A model generated the notes under the pieces. It had not been told where the DNA came from. It did not search any database and saw only the letters and a program-made list of their open reading frames with translations. Below, one piece after another: positions 42,118 to 50,479 of a stretch of DNA of 64,000 nt. The position numbers and the translations under genes were made by a program. Origin of the DNA: Pseudomonas viridiflava (GTDB taxonomy: Bacteria; Pseudomonadota; Gammaproteobacteria; Pseudomonadales; Pseudomonadaceae); assembly GCF_900582625.1 (NCBI RefSeq), contig NZ_UTIQ01000199.1, forward strand, positions 531,866 through 595,865. The letters are read 5' to 3'. Numbering within the stretch: the stretch's first letter is position 1; each line of letters begins with the position of its first letter.

Positions 42118-43614
42118 TTACGCGCCTTTGGCGGACGGCAGTTTCGATACCAGGCGAAGCGAAACAGTCAGCCCTTCCAACTGGTAATGCGGACGCAAGA
42201 AGAACTTCGAGTTGTAGTAACCCGGGTTGCCTTCCACTTCCTCCACCACCACCTCGGCAGCCGACAGCGGGTGCTGGGCTTTGGTGGTTTCGGTGGAGTG
42301 CGCCGGGTCGCCGTCGACGTAGTTGAGAATCCAGTCTTGCAACCAACGCTGCATGTCGTCCTTCTCTTTGAAGGAACCGATCTTGTCGCGCACGATGCAT
42401 TTCAGGTAGTGCGCAAAACGGCAGGTGGCGAACAGGTACGGCAGGCGCGCGGCCAGATTGGCGTTGGCGGTGGCGTCCGGGTCGTCGTATTCGGCCGGTT
42501 TTTGCAGGGACTGGGCACCGATAAAGGCGGCGAAGTCGGTGTTCTTTTTGTGCAGCAGCGGCATGAAACCGTTCTTCGCCAACTCGGCCTCGCGGCGGTC
42601 GGAAATGGCGATTTCGGTTGGGCACTTCATGTCCACGCCGCCGTCGTCGGTTGGGAAGGTGTGGGCCGGCAGGCCTTCCACTTCACCGCCCGATTCCACA
42701 CCACGAATGCGCGAGCACCAGCCGTACAGTTTGAACGAACGGTTGATGTTCACGGCCATGGCGTAGGCCGAGTTGGCCCAGGTGTATTTGCTGCTGTCCG
42801 CGCCGGTGGTTTCTTCTTCGAAGGCGAACTCTTCCACCGGGTCGGTTTTCGCGCCGTACGGTACGCGCGCCAGGAAGCGCGGCATGGTCAGGCCGATGTA
42901 ACGCGAGTCGTCAGACTCACGCAGCGAGCGCCAGCCAGCGTATTCCGGGGTGGTGAAAATCTTGGTCAGGTCGCGCGGGTTCGACAGTTCCTGCCACGAG
43001 CCCATGCCCATTACGGTTGGCGAAGCAGCGGCAATGAACGGAGCGTGCATGGCGGCGGAAATCTTGGCCATTTCGCTGAGCAGTTCCACGTCGGGCGGAG
43101 ACTGATCGAAGTAGTAGTCGCCCACCAGGCAGCCGTACGGTTCGCCACCGAACTGGCCGTACTCTTCTTCGTACATCTTCTTGAAGATCGGGCTCTGGTC
43201 CCACGTGGTGCCCTTGAATTTCTTCAGGGTCTTGTGCAGTTCCGGCTTGGAGATGTTGAGCACGCGAATTTTCAGCTGCTCGTCGGTCTCGGTGTTGTTT
43301 ACGAGGTAATGCAGGCCACGCCAGGCGCTTTCCAGTTGCTGGAAATCGGGGTGGTGCATGATCAGGTTGATCTGCTCGGTCAGCTTGCCGTCGATGGCGG
43401 CGATGATCGATTCAATCGACTTGATGGCGTCGTTGGAAATCAGATTGGTCTGTGCCAGGGCGTGTTCGGCCAGGGTGCGCACAGCGGTTTCCACTGCTTC
43501 GCGGGCACGCTCGGTTTTCGGTTTGAATTCTTGCAGCAGCAAGCTTGCGAACTCGCTGGTCTGCTCGGTCGTTGCCTGTGGCAGCGCCTGATTGTCGGTG
43601 CTCAATTCGGCCAT
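42118..43614 (-). CDS. tssC: T6SS sheath large subunit TssC (VipB)
   Basis: A 498-residue sheath subunit, full length. Landmarks are NLIMHHPDFQQLESAWRGLHYLV, GCLVGDYYFDQSPPDVELLSEMAKISAAMHAPFIAAASP and the C-terminal KFFLRPHYQLEGLTVSLRLVSKLP. It polymerises with TssB into the contractile tail sheath in the cytoplasm. It follows tssB after 14 bp. Confidence 0.97.
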   Translation of the reverse strand: MAELSTDNQALPQATTEQTSEFASLLLQEFKPKTERAREAVETAVRTLAEHALAQTNLISNDAIKSIESIIAAIDGKLTEQINLIMHHPDFQQLESAWRGLHYLVNNTETDEQLKIRVLNISKPELHKTLKKFKGTTWDQSPIFKKMYEEEYGQFGGEPYGCLVGDYYFDQSPPDVELLSEMAKISAAMHAPFIAAASPTVMGMGSWQELSNPRDLTKIFTTPEYAGWRSLRESDDSRYIGLTMPRFLARVPYGAKTDPVEEFAFEEETTGADSSKYTWANSAYAMAVNINRSFKLYGWCSRIRGVESGGEVEGLPAHTFPTDDGGVDMKCPTEIAISDRREAELAKNGFMPLLHKKNTDFAAFIGAQSLQKPAEYDDPDATANANLAARLPYLFATCRFAHYLKCIVRDKIGSFKEKDDMQRWLQDWILNYVDGDPAHSTETTKAQHPLSAAEVVVEEVEGNPGYYNSKFFLRPHYQLEGLTVSLRLVSKLPSAKGA

Positions 43615-43628
43615 GCTAAATCGTCCTC

Positions 43629-44138
43629 TTAAGCTTGTGGCTCGTCGGTTGGCTTCGGTGCGCTGGCCAGGGCCTGCAGCAGGGCCGGGTCTTTGATCGC
43701 TTTCATGATCATGTCTTCGGCGCCGGTTTTGCCGTCCATGTAGGTCAGCAGGTTGGCCAGCTGGGTGCGCGCATCAAGCAGTTTGCTGAGCGAATCGACC
43801 TTGCGGGCAATGGCCGCCGGGCTGAAGTCGTCCATGCTCTCGAAGGTCACGTCCAGGCTCAGGTTGCCTTCGCCGGTAAGGGCGTTCGGCACGTTGAAGG
43901 CCACGCGCGGTTTCATCGCCTTGAGGCGCGAGTCGAAGTTATCGACGTCGATTTCCAGAAACTTGCGGTCGGCCACCGGAGCCAACGGCTCGGCAGGCTT
44001 GCCAGCGAGGTCGGCCATCACGCCCATTACGAACGGCAGCTGAACCTTTTTCTCGGCGCCGTACAGTTCGACGTCGTATTCGATCTGCACACGGGGCGCG
44101 CGATTTCGGGCGATGAATTTCTGGCTACTGGTGACCAT
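43629..44138 (-). CDS. tssB: T6SS sheath small subunit TssB (VipA)
   Basis: A 169-residue TssB (QKFIARNRAPRVQIEYDVELYGAEKKVQLPFVMGVMADLAG; MKPRVAFNVPNALTGEGNLSLDVTF). It forms the sheath heterodimer with TssC and presents the ClpV/TagJ-binding helix. The gene is separated from tssA by 100 bp without an obvious feature. Confidence 0.97.
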   Translation of the reverse strand: MVTSSQKFIARNRAPRVQIEYDVELYGAEKKVQLPFVMGVMADLAGKPAEPLAPVADRKFLEIDVDNFDSRLKAMKPRVAFNVPNALTGEGNLSLDVTFESMDDFSPAAIARKVDSLSKLLDARTQLANLLTYMDGKTGAEDMIMKAIKDPALLQALASAPKPTDEPQA

Positions 44139-44238
44139 GTTGCTCCTCCCTCGCCATCAGGCGACTGAACAGTGACGTCATCGACAAACCACTGATGACC
44201 GACTTATTGGATTTGCGGAGTTGGGGCACGCCCCAACG

Positions 44239-45273
44239 TCATTCGGAATCAGGCCCGCGCAAGGCTTCGAACTGCGACATGCCATCGGGAATAAGGTTGC
44301 GCACGATGGCGGCGAAATCTGCCGTGACCAGGGTTTTAGCGCGGCTGAGCAACACCGGCACCGGGCTCGATGGCTCGTGGCGGGCGTAGTACTCAAGCAG
44401 GCGATCGAGCTGGCGCAACACGTCATCGCGGGTGGCAATTTCACCACTGGCGCGTGGCGTTTGTGTGGTACTGGCTGAGGCATCGCTGGTGGCCATGCTG
44501 TCGCCCTCGCCCGCTGAGTCGCTGCTGCTGGTATCGGCCTGCGCGTTGGCGCCGAGGGTTTGCCCGGCCTGGCGCAGCATCAGTTTCAGCGGCGCCAGAT
44601 CCACGCCCTGATCAGAGCCGACTTGCTCGCTCACTTCCCGCTCGATGGCGGTCAGTGCGGTGAGCGCCTGGGCCACGGCGTCACGGGTGGCTTGCAGCGC
44701 TTCGGCATCGCTGTCGCGCAGCGCGGCGTTGAATTGATCCTGGCCGAGGGTTTCGCTGGCAAAGCGTTGCAGGCCGTGGGCGTTGATCGCCGCGCGAACC
44801 GTCACGGTGCCAAAGGTGCGCGAACGCACCAGGGCGCTTTCCCACAACAGGCGCAGGTTGTCTTCAGCATTCAGGCCGGTCAGCGCGTTGATGCGCGAGG
44901 TGGGGTCGTTGTCGTCGGGGTCCAGCCGTGGGTGCAAGTCGACCCAGTACTGGTTGAGCAATTCGCTGATCAGCAGCAGCGCTTGGGCGAACCCCGGCAG
45001 GCCGTAAAGGGCCAGGGAACTGCGCACCAGAATATTGGCGACACGCAGGTCTTTGGTGCGGGAAAAGAGGTCGTGAATTTGCTGGTTAACACTGGGCCAT
45101 TCGGGCGGCTCTGCCGGTAAAACGGCGTCACCCATTTGGCGTTCCGGCTGACCTTGCGCACTACGCTCCAGCTCGAGAAAAGCTGCATCGTATTCAAGGT
45201 CCTCGCCGCATGCTGAGTCGGCGCTTATCGGAGCCAGTAAAGCGGGTACATCCAACACTCGGGCGATCTCCAT
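44239..45273 (-). CDS. tssA: T6SS baseplate/sheath-priming protein TssA
   Basis: A 344-residue TssA with an ImpA N-terminal domain (LLAPISADSACGEDLEYDAAFLELE; PPEWPSVNQQIHDLFSRTKDLRVANIL; QYWVDLHPRLDPDDNDP). The C-terminal part (RDDVLRQLDRLLEYYARHEPSSPVPVLLSRAKTLV) is the short TssA1-type end that binds the tail tip. It is the first gene of the minus arm and faces fha across the divergent region. Confidence 0.93.
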   Translation of the reverse strand: MEIARVLDVPALLAPISADSACGEDLEYDAAFLELERSAQGQPERQMGDAVLPAEPPEWPSVNQQIHDLFSRTKDLRVANILVRSSLALYGLPGFAQALLLISELLNQYWVDLHPRLDPDDNDPTSRINALTGLNAEDNLRLLWESALVRSRTFGTVTVRAAINAHGLQRFASETLGQDQFNAALRDSDAEALQATRDAVAQALTALTAIEREVSEQVGSDQGVDLAPLKLMLRQAGQTLGANAQADTSSSDSAGEGDSMATSDASASTTQTPRASGEIATRDDVLRQLDRLLEYYARHEPSSPVPVLLSRAKTLVTADFAAIVRNLIPDGMSQFEALRGPDSE

Positions 45274-45635
45274 ATCAGGCTGTCAGGTGCAGCCTCGTTC
45301 CGATTGGGGGTGCCTACGCAAACCGATTCCTTCGGCTCGCGTGGTGGCCAAACCATGGCTCAGAAAAACGCCTGTGGCGGGGCGACGGGCATTCTTGGAG
45401 CACGTCAATGCGTTGTCAAGCCGCGCTTGGAGGACGAGTGAGCAACAGCTAGCCTAGAAGATCAATCTGTGAAGCGTGTCTTTTTTATCCTGATTTTTCA
45501 GATGAAAGACGGAACTCTGTGCGTTGGCCGCTGTAGTATTCGCGCAGGAAAAATAAGGCGATGAGGTAAGTGGTTTCTAACGTTTACCCACATCTGCCCG
45601 GAGGTAACGCCGCAAGGCGTGTGCAAGGAGTCGCA
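45274..45635. promoter_or_regulatory. Divergent promoter/leader region between tssA and fha
   Basis: A 362-bp region from which both T6SS arms start. The fha-side leader has GGA motifs at about 45429 (TTGGAGGAC), 45511, 45547, 45600 (CCCGGAGGT) and 45627 (CAAGGAG, the fha ribosome site), which are candidate RsmA/CsrA sites. P. aeruginosa HSI-I is known to be repressed post-transcriptionally by RsmA. TAGTAT at about 45533 could be a -10 for the plus strand. No clear -35 was found. Confidence 0.45.
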
Positions 45636-47198
45636 ATGCCACTGCGTTTGACCATCACCAGCTACCACAAACTGACACCCGGCCAACTGTCGGAACGTCA
45701 GCTGGACCAGGGTAGCCTGACCATCGGCCGTGGCCCCGAAAACGATTGGGTGCTGCCCGACCCCGAACGCCTGGTGTCCAGCCTGCACTGCACCATCACC
45801 AGCCGCGACGGCGCTTACTACATCACCGACAACAGCACCAACGGCGTGCTCTTGGTGCAGTCCGGCCAACGCTTGCGCCGAGGTAACAGCGAGCGTTTGC
45901 AAGACGGCGAATTGGTGCGTTTGGGCGAGTACGACATTCTTGTGCAGCTCGATGCCATGAGCGGTTTTGCCTCCAGCAGCGCCGCCTCGGGCATCGCCAC
46001 CGACCCCAACACCAGCTTCGATGCCCTGATGAGCCGCCAGGCCGGCAGCGCTGCGCCGGCCGCCATGCCGACGCCGGTAACGCAACATGCCGCCGCGCAT
46101 TTCCACGGCAACTCGCCGCTGGACACCAAGCCCGACCTGTTTGATTTCCTCAATCCGCCATCGGGCGGCGCGGCGCCGATTCCGGATCATGTGCCGGCCG
46201 AGCGCCATGACTTCCGCCCGCCAACGCCGCAAGCCATGCCGACCTTTGATGTTCCGGCTGCCACGCCGGTTGCCAGTGGCGGCGCCTCGATGATTCCGGA
46301 TGACTGGGATCCGTTTGCCGATCTCTCGGCCGCCAAGCCTGCGATTCCCGATCCCTTCGCGCAGCAGCCTTTGGCGCCACCGCCGCCCGCTGCCGTGCCT
46401 TTTGTAGCCGCCAAACCCGAGCCCATCACGCCGCCGCCGAGCGCCGTGGTGGATGACCCGTGGGCCGGCATCGCCACCACGCCGAGCGTTGCGCCCCCTG
46501 CTCCGCCCGAGCCGCAGGAATTCATTCTCGACCCCACGCCCGAGCCGATTCGCGAGCCGAAACCGATTCGCCTGCAACCGCCTTTGCCACCTGTGGACGC
46601 GGCACCGAGCGGCGATTTGCTCCAGGCCTTTTTGCGCGGCGCCGGCGTGTCGCAACTGCGCGTCGACCCGGCCCAAGCCGAAGCGCAAATGGAAGCCATC
46701 GGCCGCAGCTACCGGCAAATGGTTGAAGGCATGATCGAAGTGCTGCGCGCGCGCAGCAGTTTGAAAGGTGAGTTCCGCATGCAGCAGACCACCATTCAAC
46801 CGATTCAAAACAACCCGCTAAAATTCGCGCCGAACGTGGATGAAGCGCTGCTGTTGTTATTGCGTTCCGGCAACCAGGCATTCCTGGCGCCGGACCAGGC
46901 CATTGAAGACGGCTTCGACGACATCAAGGCGCACCAGATGGCCGTGATGGCCGGTGTGCAGGCAGCGATTCATCACCTGTTGCAACGCTTTGAGCCGAAT
47001 GCGCTGGAAGCCCGTTTCGAAAAACCCAGCGGCTTTTCCGCCCTGCTACCCGGCGCGCGTCATGCGCAATTGTGGGAGCAGTTCAGCGCCTTGTACGCGA
47101 GCATCCAGCGCGAAGCCGAGGACGATTTTCAAGACCTGTTCGGCCGTGAATTCAGCCGCGCTTACGAGGAGCACAGCAGCCGTTTGCGACGTCGCTAA
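45636..47198 (+). CDS. fha1: FHA-domain T6SS scaffold Fha (TagH)
   Basis: A 520-residue protein with an N-terminal FHA domain (about 22-95: GR at 31-32, SS-LH at 48-51, NSTNG at 66-70) that binds phosphothreonine, a long Pro/Ala-rich linker (about 110-340), and the C-terminal TagH domain (DLLQAFLRGAGVSQLRVDPAQAE; QNNPLKFAPNVDEALLLLL). In P. aeruginosa, PpkA phosphorylates Fha1 to trigger assembly. The start at 45636 has AAGGAG 5 nt upstream. Confidence 0.94.
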   Translation: MPLRLTITSYHKLTPGQLSERQLDQGSLTIGRGPENDWVLPDPERLVSSLHCTITSRDGAYYITDNSTNGVLLVQSGQRLRRGNSERLQDGELVRLGEYDILVQLDAMSGFASSSAASGIATDPNTSFDALMSRQAGSAAPAAMPTPVTQHAAAHFHGNSPLDTKPDLFDFLNPPSGGAAPIPDHVPAERHDFRPPTPQAMPTFDVPAATPVASGGASMIPDDWDPFADLSAAKPAIPDPFAQQPLAPPPPAAVPFVAAKPEPITPPPSAVVDDPWAGIATTPSVAPPAPPEPQEFILDPTPEPIREPKPIRLQPPLPPVDAAPSGDLLQAFLRGAGVSQLRVDPAQAEAQMEAIGRSYRQMVEGMIEVLRARSSLKGEFRMQQTTIQPIQNNPLKFAPNVDEALLLLLRSGNQAFLAPDQAIEDGFDDIKAHQMAVMAGVQAAIHHLLQRFEPNALEARFEKPSGFSALLPGARHAQLWEQFSALYASIQREAEDDFQDLFGREFSRAYEEHSSRLRRR

Positions 47199-47275
47199 TT
47201 TTCTTCATACACGGAATCGTTGCCCGGCTTTGGCCAGGGCAACGCCAGTCAGGCGCTCATTTCAAGGACTCAAGA

Positions 47276-47755
47276 ATGCCAAGAATTTTTTCCCTGTTGC
47301 ACGGCGTGGTGCTGGCCTCGTTGCTGGCCGCCTGTGCATCCGAGCCACCACCGCCGCCACCGCCGACCGTGCTGCAACTGCACTTTCTCGGCTCCAGTGA
47401 ACTGAACCCCTCCCCGGCTGGCGACCCCGCCCCGGTGCGCGTGCGTTTGTATGAACTGAAAAGCGCCAACAACTTTTCCCGCGCCGACTTTTTCAGCCTC
47501 ATCGATAAACCGGAAAGCGCCCTGGGTTCCGACCTGGTCGCCCACGATGAATTGCTGCTGCGCCCCAGCGAGCAAAAAGAACTCGAGCGCACGTTGGACG
47601 AGCAGACCAAATTCCTCGCCATCGTCGTCGGCTACCGCGACCTCGACCACGCGTTGTGGCGTCAGGTGGTTGCCGTGCCCGCGCGAAAAACCAGCCCATA
47701 CGACGTGATGGTCGGCAGTCATGCCGTGGCCATCACCCCGCGTTCAGCGAACTAG
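47276..47755 (+). CDS. tssJ: T6SS outer-membrane lipoprotein TssJ
   Basis: A 159-residue lipoprotein. Lipobox LLAAC gives acylated C20, followed by Ala-Ser at +2/+3, as expected for outer-membrane sorting. The mature part has the transthyretin-like TssJ fold (VRVRLYELKSANNFSRADFFSLID; FLAIVVGYRDLDHALWRQVVAVP). It anchors the TssL-TssM complex at the outer membrane. Confidence 0.95.
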   Translation: MPRIFSLLHGVVLASLLAACASEPPPPPPPTVLQLHFLGSSELNPSPAGDPAPVRVRLYELKSANNFSRADFFSLIDKPESALGSDLVAHDELLLRPSEQKELERTLDEQTKFLAIVVGYRDLDHALWRQVVAVPARKTSPYDVMVGSHAVAITPRSAN

Positions 47756-47766
47756 CAGGAGCCAGC

Positions 47767-49101
47767 ATGTCTTGGAATAACCGCGTGGTCTGGTCGGAAG
47801 GAATGTTCCTGCGCCCCCAGCATTTCCAGCAACACGATCGCTACCTCGAAGCACTGGTTGATGGCCGTTGCCGCCCATTGCTCGCCGGTGGCTGGGGCTT
47901 TTCCGAGTTGCAGATCGACGAGGCGCTGCTGGCCCAGGGCAAGCTCGCCATCCTCAGCGCCAAAGGCATTTTGCCGGACGGCACGCCGTTCAATATTCCC
48001 GGCGACGACAGCGCGCCCGTGCCGCTGAGCGTGGACGACAACGCCCGTGATGCCATCGTGCATCTGGCCCTGCCGCTGCGCCGTGCCGGCACCCGCGACA
48101 CCGTGGACGAAGGCGAAGCCCTCGGCGGCGCCCGTTACCTGAGCCAGGTGCGTGAAGTGCGCGACGACAACGCCGCCTTTGAAAGCCGCGCCCCGGTGTC
48201 GATTGGCGGCCAGGCCTTTCGCCTGCTGACCGACAAGGACGGCCTCGGCGAATACGCCAGCGTCGGTGTGGTGCGCGTGCGGGAAAAACGCGCCGACCGC
48301 GCCCTGGTGCTCGACCCCGATTACCTGCCGCCGCTGCTCGATGTGGCCGCCGCCGCGCCGCTGGCCGGCTTCTGCAAAGAGTTGGTTGGCCTGCTGCATC
48401 AACGCGGCGAAGCCCTCGCCGGTCGCGTGGTGGCCTCCAGTGCCGGTGGTGCTTCGGAGATCGCCGACTTCCTGCTGCTGCAACTGATCAACCGCGCCGA
48501 AGCCCTGACCAGCCACCTGGCCCGCTTGAGCCCGCTGCACCCGGAGCGCCTGTACACCGAGCTGGTGGCCCTGGCCGGCGAGCTGTCGACCTTCACCACC
48601 AGCGAGCGGCGCCCGGCGGAATACCCGCAATACGCCCATGACGACCTGGCTGGCAGCTTCGCTCCGGTGTTTCTCGCCTTGCGCATGGCCCTGGCAACGG
48701 TGATCGACAGCAAGGCTGTGGCCATTCCGATTGTGGAGAAATCGTACGGCGTGCACGTGGCGATGCTGGCGGACAAAACCCTGATCGACAACGCCGCCTT
48801 TATTCTGGTGGTGCGCGCCGATGTGCCGGGCGAAACCCTGCGCGGCAACTTCCCGCAGCAAGCCAAAGTGGGCTCGGTGGAACACATTCGCGACCTGGTG
48901 AACCTGCAATTGCCAGGCATTGGTTTGCTGCCGATGCCGGTGGCGCCACGCCAATTGCCGTACCACGCCGGCTCGACCTATTTCGAGCTGGATCGCGGCA
49001 GCGCGCACTGGAAGCAACTGCCGAACTCCGGTGGTTTTGCGTTCCATATTGCCGGGCAGTTTCCAGGGCTGAATCTGGCCTTCTGGGCCATCCGAGGATA
49101 A
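47767..49101 (+). CDS. tssK: T6SS baseplate protein TssK
   Basis: A 444-residue TssK beginning with the family signature MSWNNRVVWSEGMFLRPQHF, and with HPERLYTELVALAGELSTF and the C-terminal YHAGSTYFELDRGSAHWKQL. It connects the baseplate to TssL/TssM. It begins 11 nt after tssJ and ends 4 nt before tssL. Confidence 0.96.
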   Translation: MSWNNRVVWSEGMFLRPQHFQQHDRYLEALVDGRCRPLLAGGWGFSELQIDEALLAQGKLAILSAKGILPDGTPFNIPGDDSAPVPLSVDDNARDAIVHLALPLRRAGTRDTVDEGEALGGARYLSQVREVRDDNAAFESRAPVSIGGQAFRLLTDKDGLGEYASVGVVRVREKRADRALVLDPDYLPPLLDVAAAAPLAGFCKELVGLLHQRGEALAGRVVASSAGGASEIADFLLLQLINRAEALTSHLARLSPLHPERLYTELVALAGELSTFTTSERRPAEYPQYAHDDLAGSFAPVFLALRMALATVIDSKAVAIPIVEKSYGVHVAMLADKTLIDNAAFILVVRADVPGETLRGNFPQQAKVGSVEHIRDLVNLQLPGIGLLPMPVAPRQLPYHAGSTYFELDRGSAHWKQLPNSGGFAFHIAGQFPGLNLAFWAIRG

Positions 49102-49105
49102 TCCG

Positions 49106-50479
49106 ATGCACCCAATCGACGATCCGTTCGGCAGCCCTCCGCCTGGAACCGGCTCTACCAATAACCCCGGTGGAGGTCGCCCCGACGACCGCACCATGAT
49201 CATGCCGCGCCCCGGTGGCCGCGCGCCGGACCCGGCCGCCGCTGGCCGCCCGACGCCACCGCCGGCACAACCTGCCGGCCCCATGGCCAGCGCGCCGTTG
49301 CCTACCACGCGCGGGCAGGGTTTGAATCCGCTGGAGCAGGCAGCCGGGCCGCTGCTGGCCTTGCTCACCCGCTTGCGCAACACCATCGCCCACCCGGCGC
49401 CGGCCAGCCTGCGCGCGCAAATACTCGGTCACTTGCGTCAGTTCGAAGAGCAAGTACGCCAGGCCGGCGTGCCGCAGGATGAAATGATGCTGGCGCGCTA
49501 CGTGCTGTGCACCGCGCTCGACGAAGCCGTGCTCAGCACGCCGTGGGGCAGCAGCAGTGAATGGGGCAAACAGAGCCTGCTGATCACCCTGCACAACGAA
49601 GCCTGGGGCGGCGAAAAGGTCTTCCAACTGCTCGATCACTGCCTGCAAAACGCCCATCAGCGCCTGCATCTATTGGAGCTGTTGTACCTGTGCATGAGCC
49701 TCGGTTTCGAGGGCCGTTACCGGGTCATGAACGACGGCCGTAGCCAGCTCGAAGCTTTGCGCGAACGCACCGCCGCCACCATCCGTTCGGTGCGCGGTGA
49801 GCGCGACCGTGAGCTGTCGCCGCACTGGCGCGGCTTGAGCGTGGTGCGTGACCGTCTTTCGCAATACCTGCCGCCGTGGGTCGGCATCGCCATCGGTTTG
49901 GCCTTATTGCTGCTGCTGGTATTCGGCCTGCGCATGAAGCTGGCCGCTGATGCCGAACCGGTGTTCAAAAAGATTCATGCCCTGGGCGAAATTCCGGTGC
50001 AAGCCATCGACCGCCCGCCGATGCAGCCAAAAATTATCGAGCGTCCAAGGTTGGCCGGCTTCCTGGCCGACGACATCAAAGCCCAGCGTGTAGCCGTGGA
50101 AGATGCGGTAGACCGCTCGGTGGTGACCATTCGCGGCGACGAGCTGTTCAGTTCCGGCAGCGCCAGTATCGACAGCGACCTGCAACCGCTGCTGATGCGC
50201 ATCGCCGACGCGGTGCAGAAAGTCAAAGGCAACGTGCTAGTCACCGGCCACAGCGACAACCGCCCCATCGCCACCCTGCGCTTTCCCTCGAACTGGAAAC
50301 TGTCGCAGGCACGGGCTCAGGAAGTGGCGGGCATTCTCGCGGCGAAAACCGGCGACAGCACGCGCTTCCGGGCTGAGGGCCGCAGTGACACCGAGCCGGT
50401 GGCCTCCAATGCCACCAATGAAGGCCGCGCGCGCAACCGCCGGGTCGAAATTACGGTATTTGCGGAGGGCGTCGAGTGA
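49106..50479 (+). CDS. tssL: T6SS membrane protein TssL with OmpA-like peptidoglycan-binding domain
   Basis: A 457-residue extended TssL. Residues 1-70 are Pro/Gly-rich; 71-250 form the cytoplasmic IcmH/DotU domain (QVRQAGVPQDEMMLARYVLCTALDEAVL; FEGRYRV); one TM helix is at about 256-276; the periplasmic part ends in an OmpA-like domain (NVLVTGHSDNRPIATLRFPSNWKLSQARA; RFRAEGRSDTEPVASNATNEGRARNRRVE) that binds the cell wall. The stop overlaps the GTG start of tssM. Confidence 0.95.
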   Translation: MHPIDDPFGSPPPGTGSTNNPGGGRPDDRTMIMPRPGGRAPDPAAAGRPTPPPAQPAGPMASAPLPTTRGQGLNPLEQAAGPLLALLTRLRNTIAHPAPASLRAQILGHLRQFEEQVRQAGVPQDEMMLARYVLCTALDEAVLSTPWGSSSEWGKQSLLITLHNEAWGGEKVFQLLDHCLQNAHQRLHLLELLYLCMSLGFEGRYRVMNDGRSQLEALRERTAATIRSVRGERDRELSPHWRGLSVVRDRLSQYLPPWVGIAIGLALLLLLVFGLRMKLAADAEPVFKKIHALGEIPVQAIDRPPMQPKIIERPRLAGFLADDIKAQRVAVEDAVDRSVVTIRGDELFSSGSASIDSDLQPLLMRIADAVQKVKGNVLVTGHSDNRPIATLRFPSNWKLSQARAQEVAGILAAKTGDSTRFRAEGRSDTEPVASNATNEGRARNRRVEITVFAEGVE

